From Spirochaetales bacterium (lineage in GTDB: Bacteria > Spirochaetota > Spirochaetia > JABMQR01), in assembly GCA_018399255.1 (NCBI GenBank), contig JAGYPA010000014.1, forward strand, positions 1 to 64,000: a stretch of 64,000 bases of DNA, read 5' to 3'. A model generated the notes under the pieces. That model had not been told where the DNA came from. It searched no databases and saw only the letters and a list, made by a program, of their open reading frames with translations. A program made the position numbers and the translations under genes. Of the stretch, positions 27,270 through 38,042 are shown in pieces. Positions within the stretch are counted from its first letter, which is position 1. Each line of letters starts with the position of its first letter.

Positions 27270-28825
27270 TGCACTACAGACTGGGAATAGATGTCGGCGG
27301 CACCAATACCGATGCCGTTATTATGGATATTGAGCATGCGGTAATTGCTAAATGCAAAGAGGCTACCACGCTGGATGTTTCTACCGGAATAAAGAATGCC
27401 GTTGCCCATGTGCTGCGGACTTCCGGGATTGATCCATCCTTGATAAAGCATGCGATGCTGGGAACCACCCACGCGACAAATGCCGTTATCGAACGGAAGG
27501 GGCTGCTGAAGGTCGGGGTTATCAGGTTATCGAGTCCCTCCGGTCATGGTATTCCTCCTTTCATGGAATGGCCTGAGGATATGATGGACGCGATAGCATC
27601 ATCCTATGTCATTGTGAAGGGGGGATATGAGTATAACGGGGCTCTGATCTCGGCTCCCGATCGGGATGAGATTCGCGGGGCGCTTGTGCAGCTGAAGATG
27701 AAGGGAATCGAATCGCTGGCGGTTTCCTGTGCGTTTGCCCCGGTAAACAGTGAGCAGGAGGAGCTGGTTCAGGAACTGGCTCAGGAGATTCTGGGACCGG
27801 AATTTCCCGTTACCCTCTCGCACCTTATAGGAAGCATCGGTTTGGTTGAACGGGAGAATGCCGCGATTCTCAATGCTGCTATCAGAAAGCTGGCTGAGAC
27901 GGCATATGGCTCTTTCCAGAATATTCTGCTCGACCACGGAATAGATGCCGATCTGTTTATCACCCAGAATGACGGGACACTGATGTCGATTGATTATGCA
28001 AAGCAGTTTCCTGTCCTCACGATTGCATCGGGTCCCACCAACTCGCTGCGAGGGGCGGCGTTTCTGTCGAGAAAGCTGGAGGCGATTGTTATTGATGTGG
28101 GGGGAACGACTACTGATGTCGGCGTCCTGCGCAAGGGGTTCCCGAGGGAGTCTACGGCTGCGGCTGAGGTGGGTGGGGTCCGAACGAATTTCCGGATGCC
28201 CGATCTTATTACCCTCGGTCTCGGGGGTGGTTCTCTGGTCAGGGAACATAACGATGCGGTACGTATCGGCCCGCAGTCTGTCGGCTATCGGATTCATACT
28301 GAGGCGCTCATTTTCGGGGGTTCCACGGTGACTGCAACTGATATTGCGGTTGCGGCCGGGATTGCACCTCCGCTTGGCGACAGTACTCTGACCTCAGGCA
28401 TACCATCTGCTGTGGTAAAAAGAGGGGTTGCCGAAATTCAGGCTATGATCGAAAAGCTGATTGATAAGATGAAGACTTCGTCTGAGGATGTGACGGTTAT
28501 TGTGGTCGGGGGCGGAAGTATTCTGGTTCCTGACAGGCTGAAGGGGGCGTCGGAGGTTATCAAGCCGGAGCATTTCGAGGTGGCAAATGCTATCGGGGCG
28601 GCTATCGCCCAGGTTTCCGGCAGTGTTGACGGGGTATATGATGTATCGACTCTCGGGCGGGAGGCGGTAATTGCAATGGTTAAGGATGCGGCTGCGGATG
28701 AGGCAGTAAAGGCCGGTGCGGATCCGGCGTCGGTTGAGGTGGTGGAGATCGAAGAGATCCCCCTCGCCTATTTGCCGTCAAATGCGGTCCGGTTCAGGGT
28801 GAAGGCTGTCGGAAACATCAAATAA
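27269..28825 (+). CDS. Hydantoinase/oxoprolinase family protein (HyuA-like)
   Basis: The protein (518 residues) shows an actin-like ATPase fold: YRLGIDVGGTNTDAVIMD at 3-20, LGTTHATNAVIERKG near 70, ITQNDGTLMS near 232, IASGPTNSLRGAAFL near 250 and IDVGGTTTDVGVLRKG near 272. Such proteins open hydantoin or 5-oxoproline rings with ATP. This short form, paired with DUF917, is a known layout. It is in an operon with the DUF917 gene and, after a REP element, the permease. Confidence 0.93.
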   Translation: MHYRLGIDVGGTNTDAVIMDIEHAVIAKCKEATTLDVSTGIKNAVAHVLRTSGIDPSLIKHAMLGTTHATNAVIERKGLLKVGVIRLSSPSGHGIPPFMEWPEDMMDAIASSYVIVKGGYEYNGALISAPDRDEIRGALVQLKMKGIESLAVSCAFAPVNSEQEELVQELAQEILGPEFPVTLSHLIGSIGLVERENAAILNAAIRKLAETAYGSFQNILLDHGIDADLFITQNDGTLMSIDYAKQFPVLTIASGPTNSLRGAAFLSRKLEAIVIDVGGTTTDVGVLRKGFPRESTAAAEVGGVRTNFRMPDLITLGLGGGSLVREHNDAVRIGPQSVGYRIHTEALIFGGSTVTATDIAVAAGIAPPLGDSTLTSGIPSAVVKRGVAEIQAMIEKLIDKMKTSSEDVTVIVVGGGSILVPDRLKGASEVIKPEHFEVANAIGAAIAQVSGSVDGVYDVSTLGREAVIAMVKDAAADEAVKAGADPASVEVVEIEEIPLAYLPSNAVRFRVKAVGNIK

Positions 28826-28837
28826 AAGTAAATAAAA

Positions 28838-28930
28838 GGTGTCTGACACCGTATTCTGCAATTTTTACCGGTTTTTTTGAGGAAAACGGTGTCTGAACCC
28901 TTCTTTTTTGAGGAATACGGTGTCAGACAC
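28838..28930. repeat. REP/BIME-like element, copy 2
   Basis: AGGTGTCTGACACCGTATT on the left and GAATACGGTGTCAGACAC on the right flank a partial internal arm (AAACGGTGTCTGA). It sits inside the operon between the hydantoinase stop and the permease ribosome-binding site, so the transcript would carry a long hairpin there. Confidence 0.85.
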
Positions 28931-28955
28931 TTGTAAAATACAGGAGGGTAATGAG

Positions 28956-30284
28956 GTGAGTGAAAAGGTTCAGAGTATTCTGGAAGATTATGGGTCAACC
29001 CCGGTTCCGGAAGGTGAAGGCAAGGGCTGGTTTGGAATCGGCATCGTTATGTGGGGTGTTGCGGTATGTCTTCCGGCCTTCCTGATTGCAGGACTGGTGG
29101 CGGGACCGGCCAGGCTGGGCACTGCCGTCGGGGCGTTTATCGTGAGCAGTCTGATTCTGGGTTTCATTGCGGTATTGACCGGTATCATCGGGGCTAAGAC
29201 TCGTCTTTCCACCGGGCTGACGCTGAGGTTCACCTTTGGAACCTATGGGGCCTACCTGCTGCAGATGGTGCTTTTCTTTGCATCGTGGGGCTGGTTCGGT
29301 GTTCAGCTGGGTTTCATGGCGGAAGGCTTCGGCAATGGGGGACTTGCGTTGGTTTTCGGCGGGGCGGTTCCGATCTGGCTGATCAAGATTGTGGGGGGTA
29401 TTTTGATGACCCTCACGGCTATGGTCGGTTTCAAGGCTATTGAAAAGTTGACGATAGTTGCTATTCCGCTGCTGCTCATTGTGATTATTGCAACAATTTT
29501 CAGTCTATACGGCGACGGGGTGACTCTCGGTTCGGTCGCCAATGTGACTGCGGAGGGGGCAATGCCGTTCGGGGTAGCTGTTTCGGTTATTGTCGGCTCG
29601 TTTATCCTCGGTGCACTTATCGCACCTGATATCACGCGCTATGCCAAAAATCGTAAAGCCGGCGGGTACGGTATGGCTTTCGGTATGATCATCGGTTTTC
29701 CTCTGGTTCTTATCCTTGGGGGAATCATGGTTAAGGGATCGGGGGGTGAATTTGATTTTTCGCGGATCATGCTCTCCAATAATACCGGTTTCTGGGCTTT
29801 CCTGGCGGTCATTACGATTATTCTGGCGGCATGGACTACCAACGACAACAATCTGTATTCCGGAGCGCTTTCTATCAATTCCATGTTTCCGAAGTTCAGC
29901 AAGTGGTCGATAACTCTGGTCTCCGGGGTTGTGGGGATTGTTCTTGCGCTGCTCGGCATTAATACTTCGGCAGGTTTTCAGGGTTTCCTGGGGATTCTTG
30001 CGATTGTTCTTCCGCCGGCCGCCGGGGTTCTCATTCTTGACTTCTTTCTGTTCAAAAATGCTGAGAATCTGGGTTACGATCCGGAAAAGATTGCTCAGGC
30101 GGCTAATCTGCGGGTTCTGCCGATTCTTGCCTGGGTCCTTGGTTCTGCAGCCGGGTTCATTATTCAGTATACATCGCTGGTATTTACAAGCGTAACTGCT
30201 CTGGATACGATGATTATCGGGGGTATTATCTACTTTATTTTCATGCTTTTTGCCAAGCGCCAGGCGGCGGCTCAGAAAGCTTAA
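28956..30284 (+). CDS. NCS1-family permease (cytosine/purine/hydantoin type)
   Basis: GTG 28956 is chosen because CAGGAGGG precedes it and the residues upstream are REP-derived. Twelve hydrophobic segments follow EGEGKGWFGIGIVMWGVAVC, with family motifs RLSTGLTLRFTFGTYGAYL, WGWFGVQLGFMAEGFG, APDITRYAKNRKAGGYGM and AAWTTNDNNLYSGALSINSM. NCS1 carriers import nucleobases, allantoin or hydantoins with H+ or Na+. Its place after DUF917 and HyuA-like genes points to a cyclic amide substrate. Undamaged and of normal length (442). Confidence 0.93.
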   Translation: MSEKVQSILEDYGSTPVPEGEGKGWFGIGIVMWGVAVCLPAFLIAGLVAGPARLGTAVGAFIVSSLILGFIAVLTGIIGAKTRLSTGLTLRFTFGTYGAYLLQMVLFFASWGWFGVQLGFMAEGFGNGGLALVFGGAVPIWLIKIVGGILMTLTAMVGFKAIEKLTIVAIPLLLIVIIATIFSLYGDGVTLGSVANVTAEGAMPFGVAVSVIVGSFILGALIAPDITRYAKNRKAGGYGMAFGMIIGFPLVLILGGIMVKGSGGEFDFSRIMLSNNTGFWAFLAVITIILAAWTTNDNNLYSGALSINSMFPKFSKWSITLVSGVVGIVLALLGINTSAGFQGFLGILAIVLPPAAGVLILDFFLFKNAENLGYDPEKIAQAANLRVLPILAWVLGSAAGFIIQYTSLVFTSVTALDTMIIGGIIYFIFMLFAKRQAAAQKA

Positions 30285-30295
30285 GATGGAGAAAG

Positions 30296-30421
30296 GGTGT
30301 CAGACACTGCATTTTGCAACGTTAAAAGGTGTCTGACACCGTATTTTGCAATTCCAGCCCATCCTTTTGAGGAAACCGGTGTCTGAAGCTTTCCTTTTTG
30401 AGGAATACGGTGTCAGACACC
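30296..30421. repeat. REP/BIME-like element, copy 3
   Basis: Four arms in alternating orientation (GGTGTCAGACAC, GGTGTCTGACACC, CGGTGTCTGAAG, ACGGTGTCAGACACCG) form a composite. It lies between the permease and a truncated ABC permease relic. Confidence 0.85.
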
Positions 30422-30425
30422 GTTC

Positions 30426-30545
30426 CTACCCTTTTACGGAGCCGATCATTACCCCTTTTACGAAGTACTTCTGCAGGAACGGGTAGAAAATGATCATGGG
30501 CAGGGCTTTTTCAGCTTCATCTGGATCACCGCTTACCCAGATAAT
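30426..30545 (-). pseudogene. C-terminal relic of a MalG-type ABC permease
   Basis: The minus strand reads KALPMIIFYPFLQKYFVKGVMIGSVKG before the stop at 30426, the usual MalG C-terminus. Nothing upstream continues it. The REP element begins four bases past the stop. Confidence 0.75.
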
Positions 30546-30649
30546 CTACAAGCTTTGTATGAGTTCTGGGGTCATCTTTGTCCAGTCGATATGATAGGCA
30601 TTTGATAGAATAATAGTATTAGGAATCTGTTCTGGAAGTCAGTTCAAAT

Positions 30650-31112
30650 TCGTCTCACAATGCGTCAGATCAAAGTATTTCATGAAACTGCTGATGCAAA
30701 TTTGCTTTTTCACGGTTTGATATGTCTAAGGATCCGAGCTTCGTATCACATTCGCCTGCTAAAGTATACAGTTTACTTCGGTATGCATCTGTCATATTTA
30801 CGGCTGCCAGTCTTGCCGCCATACCTCCAAGGGCTTCTCTTACTATATACCGCTCTTCGAGTATTTTGGAAATCTCCCTGAACCATTGCTCCAAACCGAG
30901 GCTCAATGGCTACTAAATGTTCAGTTTCGAGAAACCGCAAGGCCTCACGAACTACTATGGTAGTCGATCCAAACGCTCTGCCACAGCTTTCGCTGAGGCA
31001 GTCGCTCCCCCAACTGAAATCACCTTTCGTTATTAGCTACGCGAATGGCGTCACTAATTTTCTGAGTCTCAGTTCTATAATCGGCCGCCACCATTTCCTT
31101 TTTGTCTTTATG
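30650..31112 (-). pseudogene. GntR/FadR-family regulator relic
   Basis: Shifted frames give SCGRAFGSTTIVVREALRFLETEHLVAIEPRFGA-like winged-helix pieces near 30950 (VREALRFLE, HLVAIEP) and an FCD-type effector helix ISKILEERYIVREALGGMAARLAA with LGSLDISNREKANLHQQFHEIL. The C-terminal ligand-binding part is missing. Confidence 0.65.
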
Positions 31113-31224
31113 CTGTAATATCTCGAAGAATATTCTATACCATACCAAATTCTTTTATTTCTAAAGATCACTCTAGCTGCTGCATTAATCTTTCTTATTT
31201 GATCATACATTGTCAAGATTGTGT

Positions 31225-32000
31225 TTAGAGGAATATCTGGGCCAAGAATCTGGCTTCCTGAAGCAATATATCCGGTTGAGGAAGAAAAGGCTGAAACGAT
31301 ATTCCTGCAGTGTTCTGAACCTCCTCCCCCGGTTCCGACGGAAGCACCTTCTGGGTGTCAATCCCTCCGTGAAACGTTATTTTCCCGGAATAATCTGCAA
31401 GCTTTTCGGAGTTTCATGCCGGCTGCGGATGTCTGCTGTACTGGGTCAAATTACATCACCCCCACCTCAATCAAATCACTAATCAGGGTGCAATCGAACC
31501 GCATGAGTGCATCATTACTTTGAGCCCATATGAATGGGCCAGCCTGCATAATTGTTCAATCCAGGGTGCGAAAATATTCTCTCCCATGTCGAGGCTAAAC
31601 CGACAAACCGTTCTGAGAACCAAAGATCGTTCCAAAAAACCAGATGTCCATCTTATCTTTCATAGTTTGAAAGTTAGAGGTCATTCAATTCCAGATATAC
31701 ATCTGTCAGTCTATTAACAAGCGTATGAATCAATTCAGGATAGAGCGCAATAGACAATAAAAAGTCCTGAAAACCAACCATTCTATAAGCATCACCCAAT
31801 ATGCCGGTCCATAAACCTCAACTATTGCACGGCCACTATACATTTCGGCCTCTTCCAAGCAATATGGAAAAATCAAAATCATTCATGAGGCCATGGATAA
31901 TTAAGCACAGTTTGGGGTTGTGACCCCCCTTCAAGCGGACTGGCCAGAGTTTCGTCAATGAAAATTTAGCAGTTCCCGCAGCTCCTTCACCTGGTCCAAA
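31225..32000 (-). pseudogene. URO-D/MtaA-like methyltransferase relic
   Basis: Readable pieces in order are ELIHTLVNRLTDVYLEL (about 31720), SERFVGLASTWERIFSHPGL-like text (about 31600), LIEVGVM and KITFHGGIDTQKVLPS near 31360, the last diagnostic of URO-D relatives. Stop at 31225. The 5' half is beyond recognition. Confidence 0.65.
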
Positions 32001-32076
32001 AGCACAGGTCCTTTCCGAATCAGTAATATCCGGTTTTTATTCCAGCGGGCATGATAGCCCTCATTCAGAAGATGTC

Positions 32077-32283
32077 TCAGGCTGAAAGATAATAAATATC
32101 TGCTCCCAGATAGTTAAAGCAGGAATACTTTCGCCTCTCCTGTCCATCAATCCGAGATGTTGTCTCAAAGCTGATCAGTTTGCCGTGCAGGCATATAGTC
32201 CAACCGGGTTTGGTTGTTTGCAAGTTTCTATGGTATCCAGAGACAATTCCTTGGAACTGCGCATTTTGCTCCCGTTCATACAT
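32077..32283 (-). other. Short open frame, unidentified relic
   Basis: An open frame reads GWTICLHGKLISFETTSRID and ERRKYSCFNYLGADIYYLSA. A following piece (RWNKNRILLIRKGP, 31990-32070) may belong to it. The family was not recognised. It could be the tail of a glycoside-active enzyme, but nothing in the sequence proves that. Confidence 0.2.
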
Positions 32284-32304
32284 TTCCTCGCTTTACCATT
32301 CAGA

Positions 32305-33140
32305 TCAACCTTTCAGACCCGATATTACCACGCCTTCGCCAGTTCGCCTCTGGAAGAACGAAATATGATAATCACGGGAAGCACTACCATAGTCGATAAT
32401 GCCATGACACCACCCGTAATCCACTCCATACTCAGAAGTCGATCGAGGTAGCCAGCATAACCTGAAGAGTCATCTTTTCTCTCTGGTCCCAGCATGATAA
32501 GAGGGTAGAAGAAATCATTCCCGGGTCATGAGGAACTTGAGTATTCCAAAGGCGCTGGCTCCAGCCGAGACGACCGGAAGCACAATACGAAGGTAGATAG
32601 AAAATTCAGATGCTCCGTCAATCCTCGCCGCTGTGGCAGGTCGTCTGTGGTATCGACAGACAGAATTGATGCATGAGAAAGATGCCAAAATTGCTGACAG
32701 CAAGGGAATAATTATTGCCCATAAATTATTTGGTCAGTCCCATGGGAGCGGCTATGAGATAAAGCGGCAGCGCAATCATGAACGGCCCGGTATCATCAGG
32801 ACATCATGAACAAAAATAGTACATATATTTCAAAGCCCGGCTCTGGAATTTTGCTATGCCATCTTCCACTACCATGGTTGAGAAAAGATGGCAATAATGG
32901 TCGTTACCGACGAAACAAAAAAGCTATTCCCAGGGTGAAACAGAGTCAGATCAGACACTTTCCTGGTAATGGGTCCAGACTATTTCCTGCGGGAAAAGGA
33001 GAGGTTTCCTTTGGACATGATTTCCGGTTTGACTTGAGAGAGGTAACAACCATATGAACCAAGGGGATAAGGATAAATAATCCAACAAGACCGAGAATGA
33101 CGTAATTTACGGTTTCACGTATACACTTTTTCCTGTTCAT
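32305..33140 (-). pseudogene. MalG-type carbohydrate ABC permease, frameshifted
   Basis: ATG 33140 begins MNRKKCIRETVNYVILGLVG, the first membrane segment LFILIPLVHMVVTSLK follows, and the EAA region is seen as AARIDGASEFSIYLRIVLPV near 32600. The end reads FFQRRTGEGVVISGLKG in a third frame (stop at 32305). At least three lesions. Its start overlaps the end of the MalF partner. Confidence 0.78.
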
Positions 33141-34030
33141 TATTGTTACTCAGGGTATAGTCACGCTGATTAAGCAGCTTCATCTGAATTAATGTTATCC
33201 CCACAATTATCAGCGCAAGCGCAACTGCATTGGCGGCAGCCTTGCCGAAGCTGAGATGAAATGCTTCCCGATATATTCGAAATCCTATAGTGGTAGTTGC
33301 AAGGCCGGACCGCCGCCGGGCGGTCATTACAAAGACTTCGGCAAAAACCTGCAAGTTCTGGATGCTGTTGTATATGACCTCGATGTTATAGTAGGTATGG
33401 TCAGCGGAAGGAGGTTATGTTGAGATGTCTGCGTATCACACCCCTACCCATCCATCTCTGCTGCATCATAATAGGTTTTGAGGAACTGACAGGATTCCAG
33501 CCATAAGGATGACTATATTATATCCAAAGTTCGCCAGATCGTCTCGCAGCTATCGATGCAAGGGCGCTGTCCTTGCCCGCAACTCAAGAAATGGCCCCAA
33601 TCCCAGTTGATCCAGAACCATATTCAGCAGTCCGTTGTAGGGTTCGTACATCCCACGCAAAGATAATGCCGATAACCACCAGTCCTGCAACACTGGGAAG
33701 AAAGTACAAGACACGTAAAAAACTTCGAAAATGATAGATTCGGTAAGGAGATGGATATGATGAAGGCTGAAAGGTACCGAGCGGAACGGTCATCAGCACA
33801 TACAGGAAGGTTATTCCTATTGAATGCCAGAAATCCGGGCTGCTGAGGATGGTCTGGTAATTTTCAGAAAAATAAATCTCCAGGGGGTTGCCGGCCCCAT
33901 GAATATAGTGGAATGATTGGACAAGGCTACTGATGAGAGGGTAAAAGCTGAAGAGCAGATAGGATATCAACCTGGCAAAACGAAAATAATACCGGGTAAC
34001 TATATGCTGCTTGTTGTTTCTTGCTCTCAT
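33115..34030 (-). pseudogene. MalF-type carbohydrate ABC permease, frameshifted
   Basis: ATG 34030 follows AAAGGAAG. The N-terminus FARLISYLLFSFYPLISSLVQSFHY and the segment PDFWHSIGITFLYVLMTVPLG match MalF/LplB-type permeases. The middle with the EAA loop is scrambled (33360-33600). The last segment AVALALIIVGITLIQMKLLNQRD ends the gene. Same operon as the binding protein upstream. Confidence 0.78.
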
Positions 34031-34239
34031 TTTCACTTCCTTTCACCTTCATTATCAGGAGCAGTATCTTTCGGGAGTTTTGTAAACAAGGCTGCCGTCA
34101 GCTATCAGCCCGGGCGTTGAACTGAACACATCCAGCCTTGCCCATCTAATCCTAAGACAAAAACCTTTCGGAACAGACCTGAATCCCGGCGTCGAAGGTG
34201 TCGTTCATTACAACTTCTGCAAACTGTCACTTCTTAGAT

Positions 34240-35591
34240 TCAGCCAGCTGCTTTCTGCCGTATTCGGCTATTTTCCGAAGAGGCTTCAGCATCAACATTT
34301 TCATTGGTAAGAACCCTGAGGGCTACCTCACCAACCTTCGCTTCCAGTTCGGCAACCAGAGCATTGGGATCAGCGTAGGGATTTCTGACAATCGGCCGTT
34401 CCTCGGTCATGATTTTAAATACTTCATAATAGGGCGGCGTCTCAAAGAACGGATCGTCCTGATGAACGGCATGGCGTGAAAAACCGCCGTTATTCTTGGC
34501 AATTGCCAGCTCATTCTCCTCATTTACCAAAAACATGTTGAAATCCCAGGCAATGTCAGGGTTTTCCGCGACTGAAACCCGCAGATAGCCGCCAAAGGGC
34601 ATGGCACCAGTTTCATAATCGCCGTTAACAAATGGAGCTATGCCATACTCGGCATCAGGATAATTCTCATCCTAGCCAGCCGGCAAGAAACAGCCCGGAA
34701 TGTCATAGCAGCCAGTCCCTGACCCAGCGCTTCAATCGGAATGGGTAAGGCAGTATTGGTCACTTTGTACTTGAATACAAGATCCTGAAAAAATTCAGCA
34801 CCTTTTACCCATCCTGCACCATCCAGGTTGACATCAGTATAATCAGTGTTGTAGAAAAACTTCTTACTAGTATCCATAAAAGCTGCAGCAATCTTTGAGA
34901 ATTTATCCCCAATTCCCTGAGCCCCGCCAGCGTATCGCAAAGCAATTCCAGCTTGGGTCATATTGCCCTTATCGTCAAACTTTGTCAGTTTTTCAGCATA
35001 TTCGATCAGTTCCTCAATAGTCTCCGGGGGATCTTCGGGATCGAGTCCCGCTTCCCTGAATAAGTCTTTCCGGTAATACAACATTTGTCCGGAATCAATT
35101 TCTGAGCTTATCCAGCCGTAGGATGTGTCCTGAATTTTACTCAAGCTGAGGGCAAACGGAGTGAAATTTTCCTCCATCATCTTCAACGCCCAATCAGGAG
35201 CGGGAAGCAGTCCCTTGTTGAGCAACCCTACCTGGGCTTCAACAAAACAAACATCCGGTGCGGAATTTGATTCAAAGGCAGCTGCCCATACGGTTCGCTG
35301 CTGAGCGTTGGGAATCTTTCTGATATTAATTGTCACGTTGGGATGAATTGCTGAATAATCTTCGGCAATCTGAAGCAGCAGATCATGGAATCCTGGTCTG
35401 GAATCCATCGCATGCCAGTAGTCAAGAACAATTCGTTCCGAGGGGAATACAAAGCCCGGATTGTAGATTTCGATGGGTGTTTTCTCCCGATCTTCTGCAG
35501 ACGCAACCTCGGCAGTTTCTTCCTGGCCTCCTGCGAATAGCGGTGAGAAACTGACAAGAACTGCTAATAGCACCATAATCAGTTTTTTCAT
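34240..35591 (-). pseudogene. Extracellular solute-binding protein (family 1), one frameshift
   Basis: ATG 35591 has AAGGAGG upstream. The signal peptide ends LFAGGQEE, a spirochaete-like lipoprotein/secretory pattern. The body matches sugar-binding proteins (IVLDYWHAMDSRPGF, RKIPNAQQRTVWAAAFESN, DSGQMLYYRKDLFREAGLDP). Near 34660 one lesion shifts the frame; MPFGGYLRVSVAENPDIAWDF and the C-terminus continue to 34240. If that lesion is a sequencing error, the gene is intact. It leads the ABC genes of the operon with the KDG-type kinase. Confidence 0.85.
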
Positions 35592-35791
35592 ACATACCTC
35601 CTTCTGAAAAAATGATTTCTTATATTCTTATGGATGCAGCCATCCTCTTCGAAATACCCGCACCCATAGCAAAACCCTTTCATATATATTCTTACTTCTA
35701 TGTTATCCTTCGCTGGTCAAGTTCTCCTCAACAGACTATTAATCTAAAGTATCACTCTGTCAGATAGGGTTTTTTATATGTAAATAAAGGC

Positions 35792-36880
35792 TCATTTACG
35801 ATCCTCTGCACGCCAGTCTCGCCGATTTATGCCATATTCTGCCCGGACATCGAAGTACGCTTCAAGATTTCTGATTGGAATTCCATCATGCAGTCCACCG
35901 CAAGATGAGAGGGCAAACTTTGATACCGGGGCGGCTGTCCTCATAGTCTCGTGTACATGGTCGACGACACCCTCCGGATTCCCGCCCGAGAGCAGCTCGG
36001 TATTGATACCGCCGATTATGAGGCAATCTCCGAACACTTCGACAATATCGGAAAATGGGGTTGCCGGATTTTCCAACATAACTCCATCAACTCCGCTAAG
36101 TTTGATATCACTAAGGATATCTTTCACATTGCCATCGGAAACAAATACCACCTGCTTGCCTCCGGCATGAACCTTAGCCCAGAGTTCCTCGTAACGGGGA
36201 AAAAGATAGGAGTCCATCCACTCTTTCTGACAGACTAGTCCGGTACTTACAGCAATATCATCATGATAAAACAGATAAGGACCGCTGGACTGCAACAGAA
36301 TATCGGTATATTTGAGAGTCTGCTCAAACCCCGGCTGAAGTAGATAGCGATCGACAAATTCGGGATCCATAGCTATAGCCATGAGGAAAACCTCCCACCC
36401 CAGGTGTTCAACCCCCCACATGAAAAGGGTGGTATAGAGCTGATAATAGTAGCAGCCGACATCGCCAATGAGGGATTCTCTTTTATAAATATCATCAATA
36501 TCCAGGAGATGAGGTACGGGTGTTTTCAACGTATGATAATCGATTTTTTCCGGTTTTTCTGCATTCAGGAAATCATCGACGGTCTGATAGGGATAGGCGT
36601 ATCGATAGAAGGAATCGTAAACTCCCAGACTTGTAATTTTATACGTTTCATCAAGCTTATTTGTCTCACCCCTGTTCAGCGGTACGGGACAGTTCCTATC
36701 GGGTACACGGTTGATAAAATCTATACCGAGGGCGGCATAGGCTTTGATGTAGGCTTGGCTGGTATCTTCCAGCGGATCTAAGCCTGAGGCAAGTCTGATA
36801 AGCTCTCGGTGATTGAGGGTTTCCTTTGAGAGCCTATTCTCTGCTTTTCCTTTAAAGATACAAACCGCTTTGTTATTCAT
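35792..36880 (-). CDS. URO-D/MtaA-like methyltransferase
   Basis: ATG 36880 follows GAAGGTAG. The protein (362 residues) has the URO-D barrel: LNHRELIRLASGLDPLEDTS at the start, YLFYHDDIAVSTG near 210, PRYEELWAKVHAGGKQVVFVSDG, VDGVMLENPATPFSDIV, IIGGINTELLSGG and FALSSCGGLHDGIP at the end. Family members with corrinoid partners shuttle methyl groups; true heme-pathway decarboxylase is excluded by the substrate-side motifs and by the sugar-operon context. It lies between a PfkB-type kinase and a sugar-binding protein. No corrinoid protein is encoded nearby. Confidence 0.85.
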   Translation of the reverse strand: MNNKAVCIFKGKAENRLSKETLNHRELIRLASGLDPLEDTSQAYIKAYAALGIDFINRVPDRNCPVPLNRGETNKLDETYKITSLGVYDSFYRYAYPYQTVDDFLNAEKPEKIDYHTLKTPVPHLLDIDDIYKRESLIGDVGCYYYQLYTTLFMWGVEHLGWEVFLMAIAMDPEFVDRYLLQPGFEQTLKYTDILLQSSGPYLFYHDDIAVSTGLVCQKEWMDSYLFPRYEELWAKVHAGGKQVVFVSDGNVKDILSDIKLSGVDGVMLENPATPFSDIVEVFGDCLIIGGINTELLSGGNPEGVVDHVHETMRTAAPVSKFALSSCGGLHDGIPIRNLEAYFDVRAEYGINRRDWRAEDRK

Positions 36881-36932
36881 GCTACCTTCTTTTCTTCTTT
36901 TTTGCAGAGTCACAGCGGTTTCCCTTACCCCG

Positions 36933-38042
36933 CTATCTGATTACGCGGGCTCCCTGCCCTGCCAGTATTCGTTCAATTTCTTCGAGACGAGCCATACTGG
37001 TATCCCCGGGTGTAGTCATAGCTAAAGCTCCATGCACCAATCCATATTTGAGGGCAAGCTCCGGCTCGTTCCCCTTAAGGAGACCATATATTAGACCTGC
37101 GGCAAAGCTGTCTCCGCCACCCACCCGATCAAATATTGCCAGATTATTCATGGGAGAAGTTTGATATATCTCACCATCGATTTCCAGCAGCGCATCCCAA
37201 TGATTAACTGATGCGGTTTTCACAGTCCTCAGGGTTACGGCTGTTCCTCGTACGGTTGGATACCGTTTCCTAACCTCCCTGAGGAGATCACGGTATGCCT
37301 GCTTATCAAGATCGCTAAAACTGTTGTTTTTTTGACTCTCTGAAATCGAAATACCTAGCGAAGCTTCAAAATCCTCTTCATTTCCTATCAGTAGATCAAC
37401 ATACGGCATCAACTCCCGGTTGACTACAGCTGCAGCAGCCTTTCCTCCATGACTTTTCCAGAGAGAAGGACGATAATTCAAATCGTAGGATACCATGGTC
37501 CCGTTTCTTTTAGCGGCTTTCATCGCCTCCTTAACTACTCCGGGGGTAGTCTCTGACAGGGCGGCAAATATACCGCCAGTGTGAAACCAGGCGGCTTTAT
37601 CTTTTGCAAAGATTGTTTCCCAATCGACATCTCCGGAACGTAATTGTGATGCGGCGGAGTTGCCGCGGTCAGGAACTCCTAATGCCCCTCGCAATCCAAA
37701 ACCCCGCTCGGTGAAATTTAGTCCGTTTCGAACTGAACGGCCGATTCCATCATCTGCTCGCCACTGAATATAGTCGGGAGCAACTCCGCCCTGGAGAATC
37801 AGATCCTCCAACAGTCTTCCCACGGCGTTATCCACGAGTGCTGTGACTACTGCTGTTTTCAGTCCAAAACATCTCCTCAGTCCTCGGGCAACGTTGTACT
37901 CACCTCCCCCTTCCCACACTGTAAAATATCTAGCTGTATGAATTCGGGTTTCTCCGGGATCAAGACGCAGCATGATCTCACCCAATGATATGAGATCGTA
38001 GGCATATGTCTGCTGTTTGTTCTGATGGGATATCCAGCTCAT
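36933..38042 (-). CDS. PfkB-family sugar kinase, 2-dehydro-3-deoxygluconokinase-like
   Basis: The motifs are GGGEYNVARGL (45-55), YDLNYRPSLW (186-195), IGNEEDF (219-225) and the catalytic DRVGGGDSFAAGL (305-317) with D311 as base. YDLNYRPxLW is characteristic of KDG kinases, which convert 2-keto-3-deoxygluconate to KDPG. Length (369) is slightly long for the group. Its start overlaps the stop of the upstream hydroxyacid dehydrogenase (ATGA-type, 38039-38042), so they are co-translated. An HpaI-type aldolase further upstream would be the partner for cleaving a keto-deoxy sugar acid. Confidence 0.9.
   Translation of the reverse strand: MSWISHQNKQQTYAYDLISLGEIMLRLDPGETRIHTARYFTVWEGGGEYNVARGLRRCFGLKTAVVTALVDNAVGRLLEDLILQGGVAPDYIQWRADDGIGRSVRNGLNFTERGFGLRGALGVPDRGNSAASQLRSGDVDWETIFAKDKAAWFHTGGIFAALSETTPGVVKEAMKAAKRNGTMVSYDLNYRPSLWKSHGGKAAAAVVNRELMPYVDLLIGNEEDFEASLGISISESQKNNSFSDLDKQAYRDLLREVRKRYPTVRGTAVTLRTVKTASVNHWDALLEIDGEIYQTSPMNNLAIFDRVGGGDSFAAGLIYGLLKGNEPELALKYGLVHGALAMTTPGDTSMARLEEIERILAGQGARVIR

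Noticed and set aside
27599-28297. 232-residue minus-strand open frame
   Set aside because: Antisense to the undamaged hydantoinase gene, with no motif.
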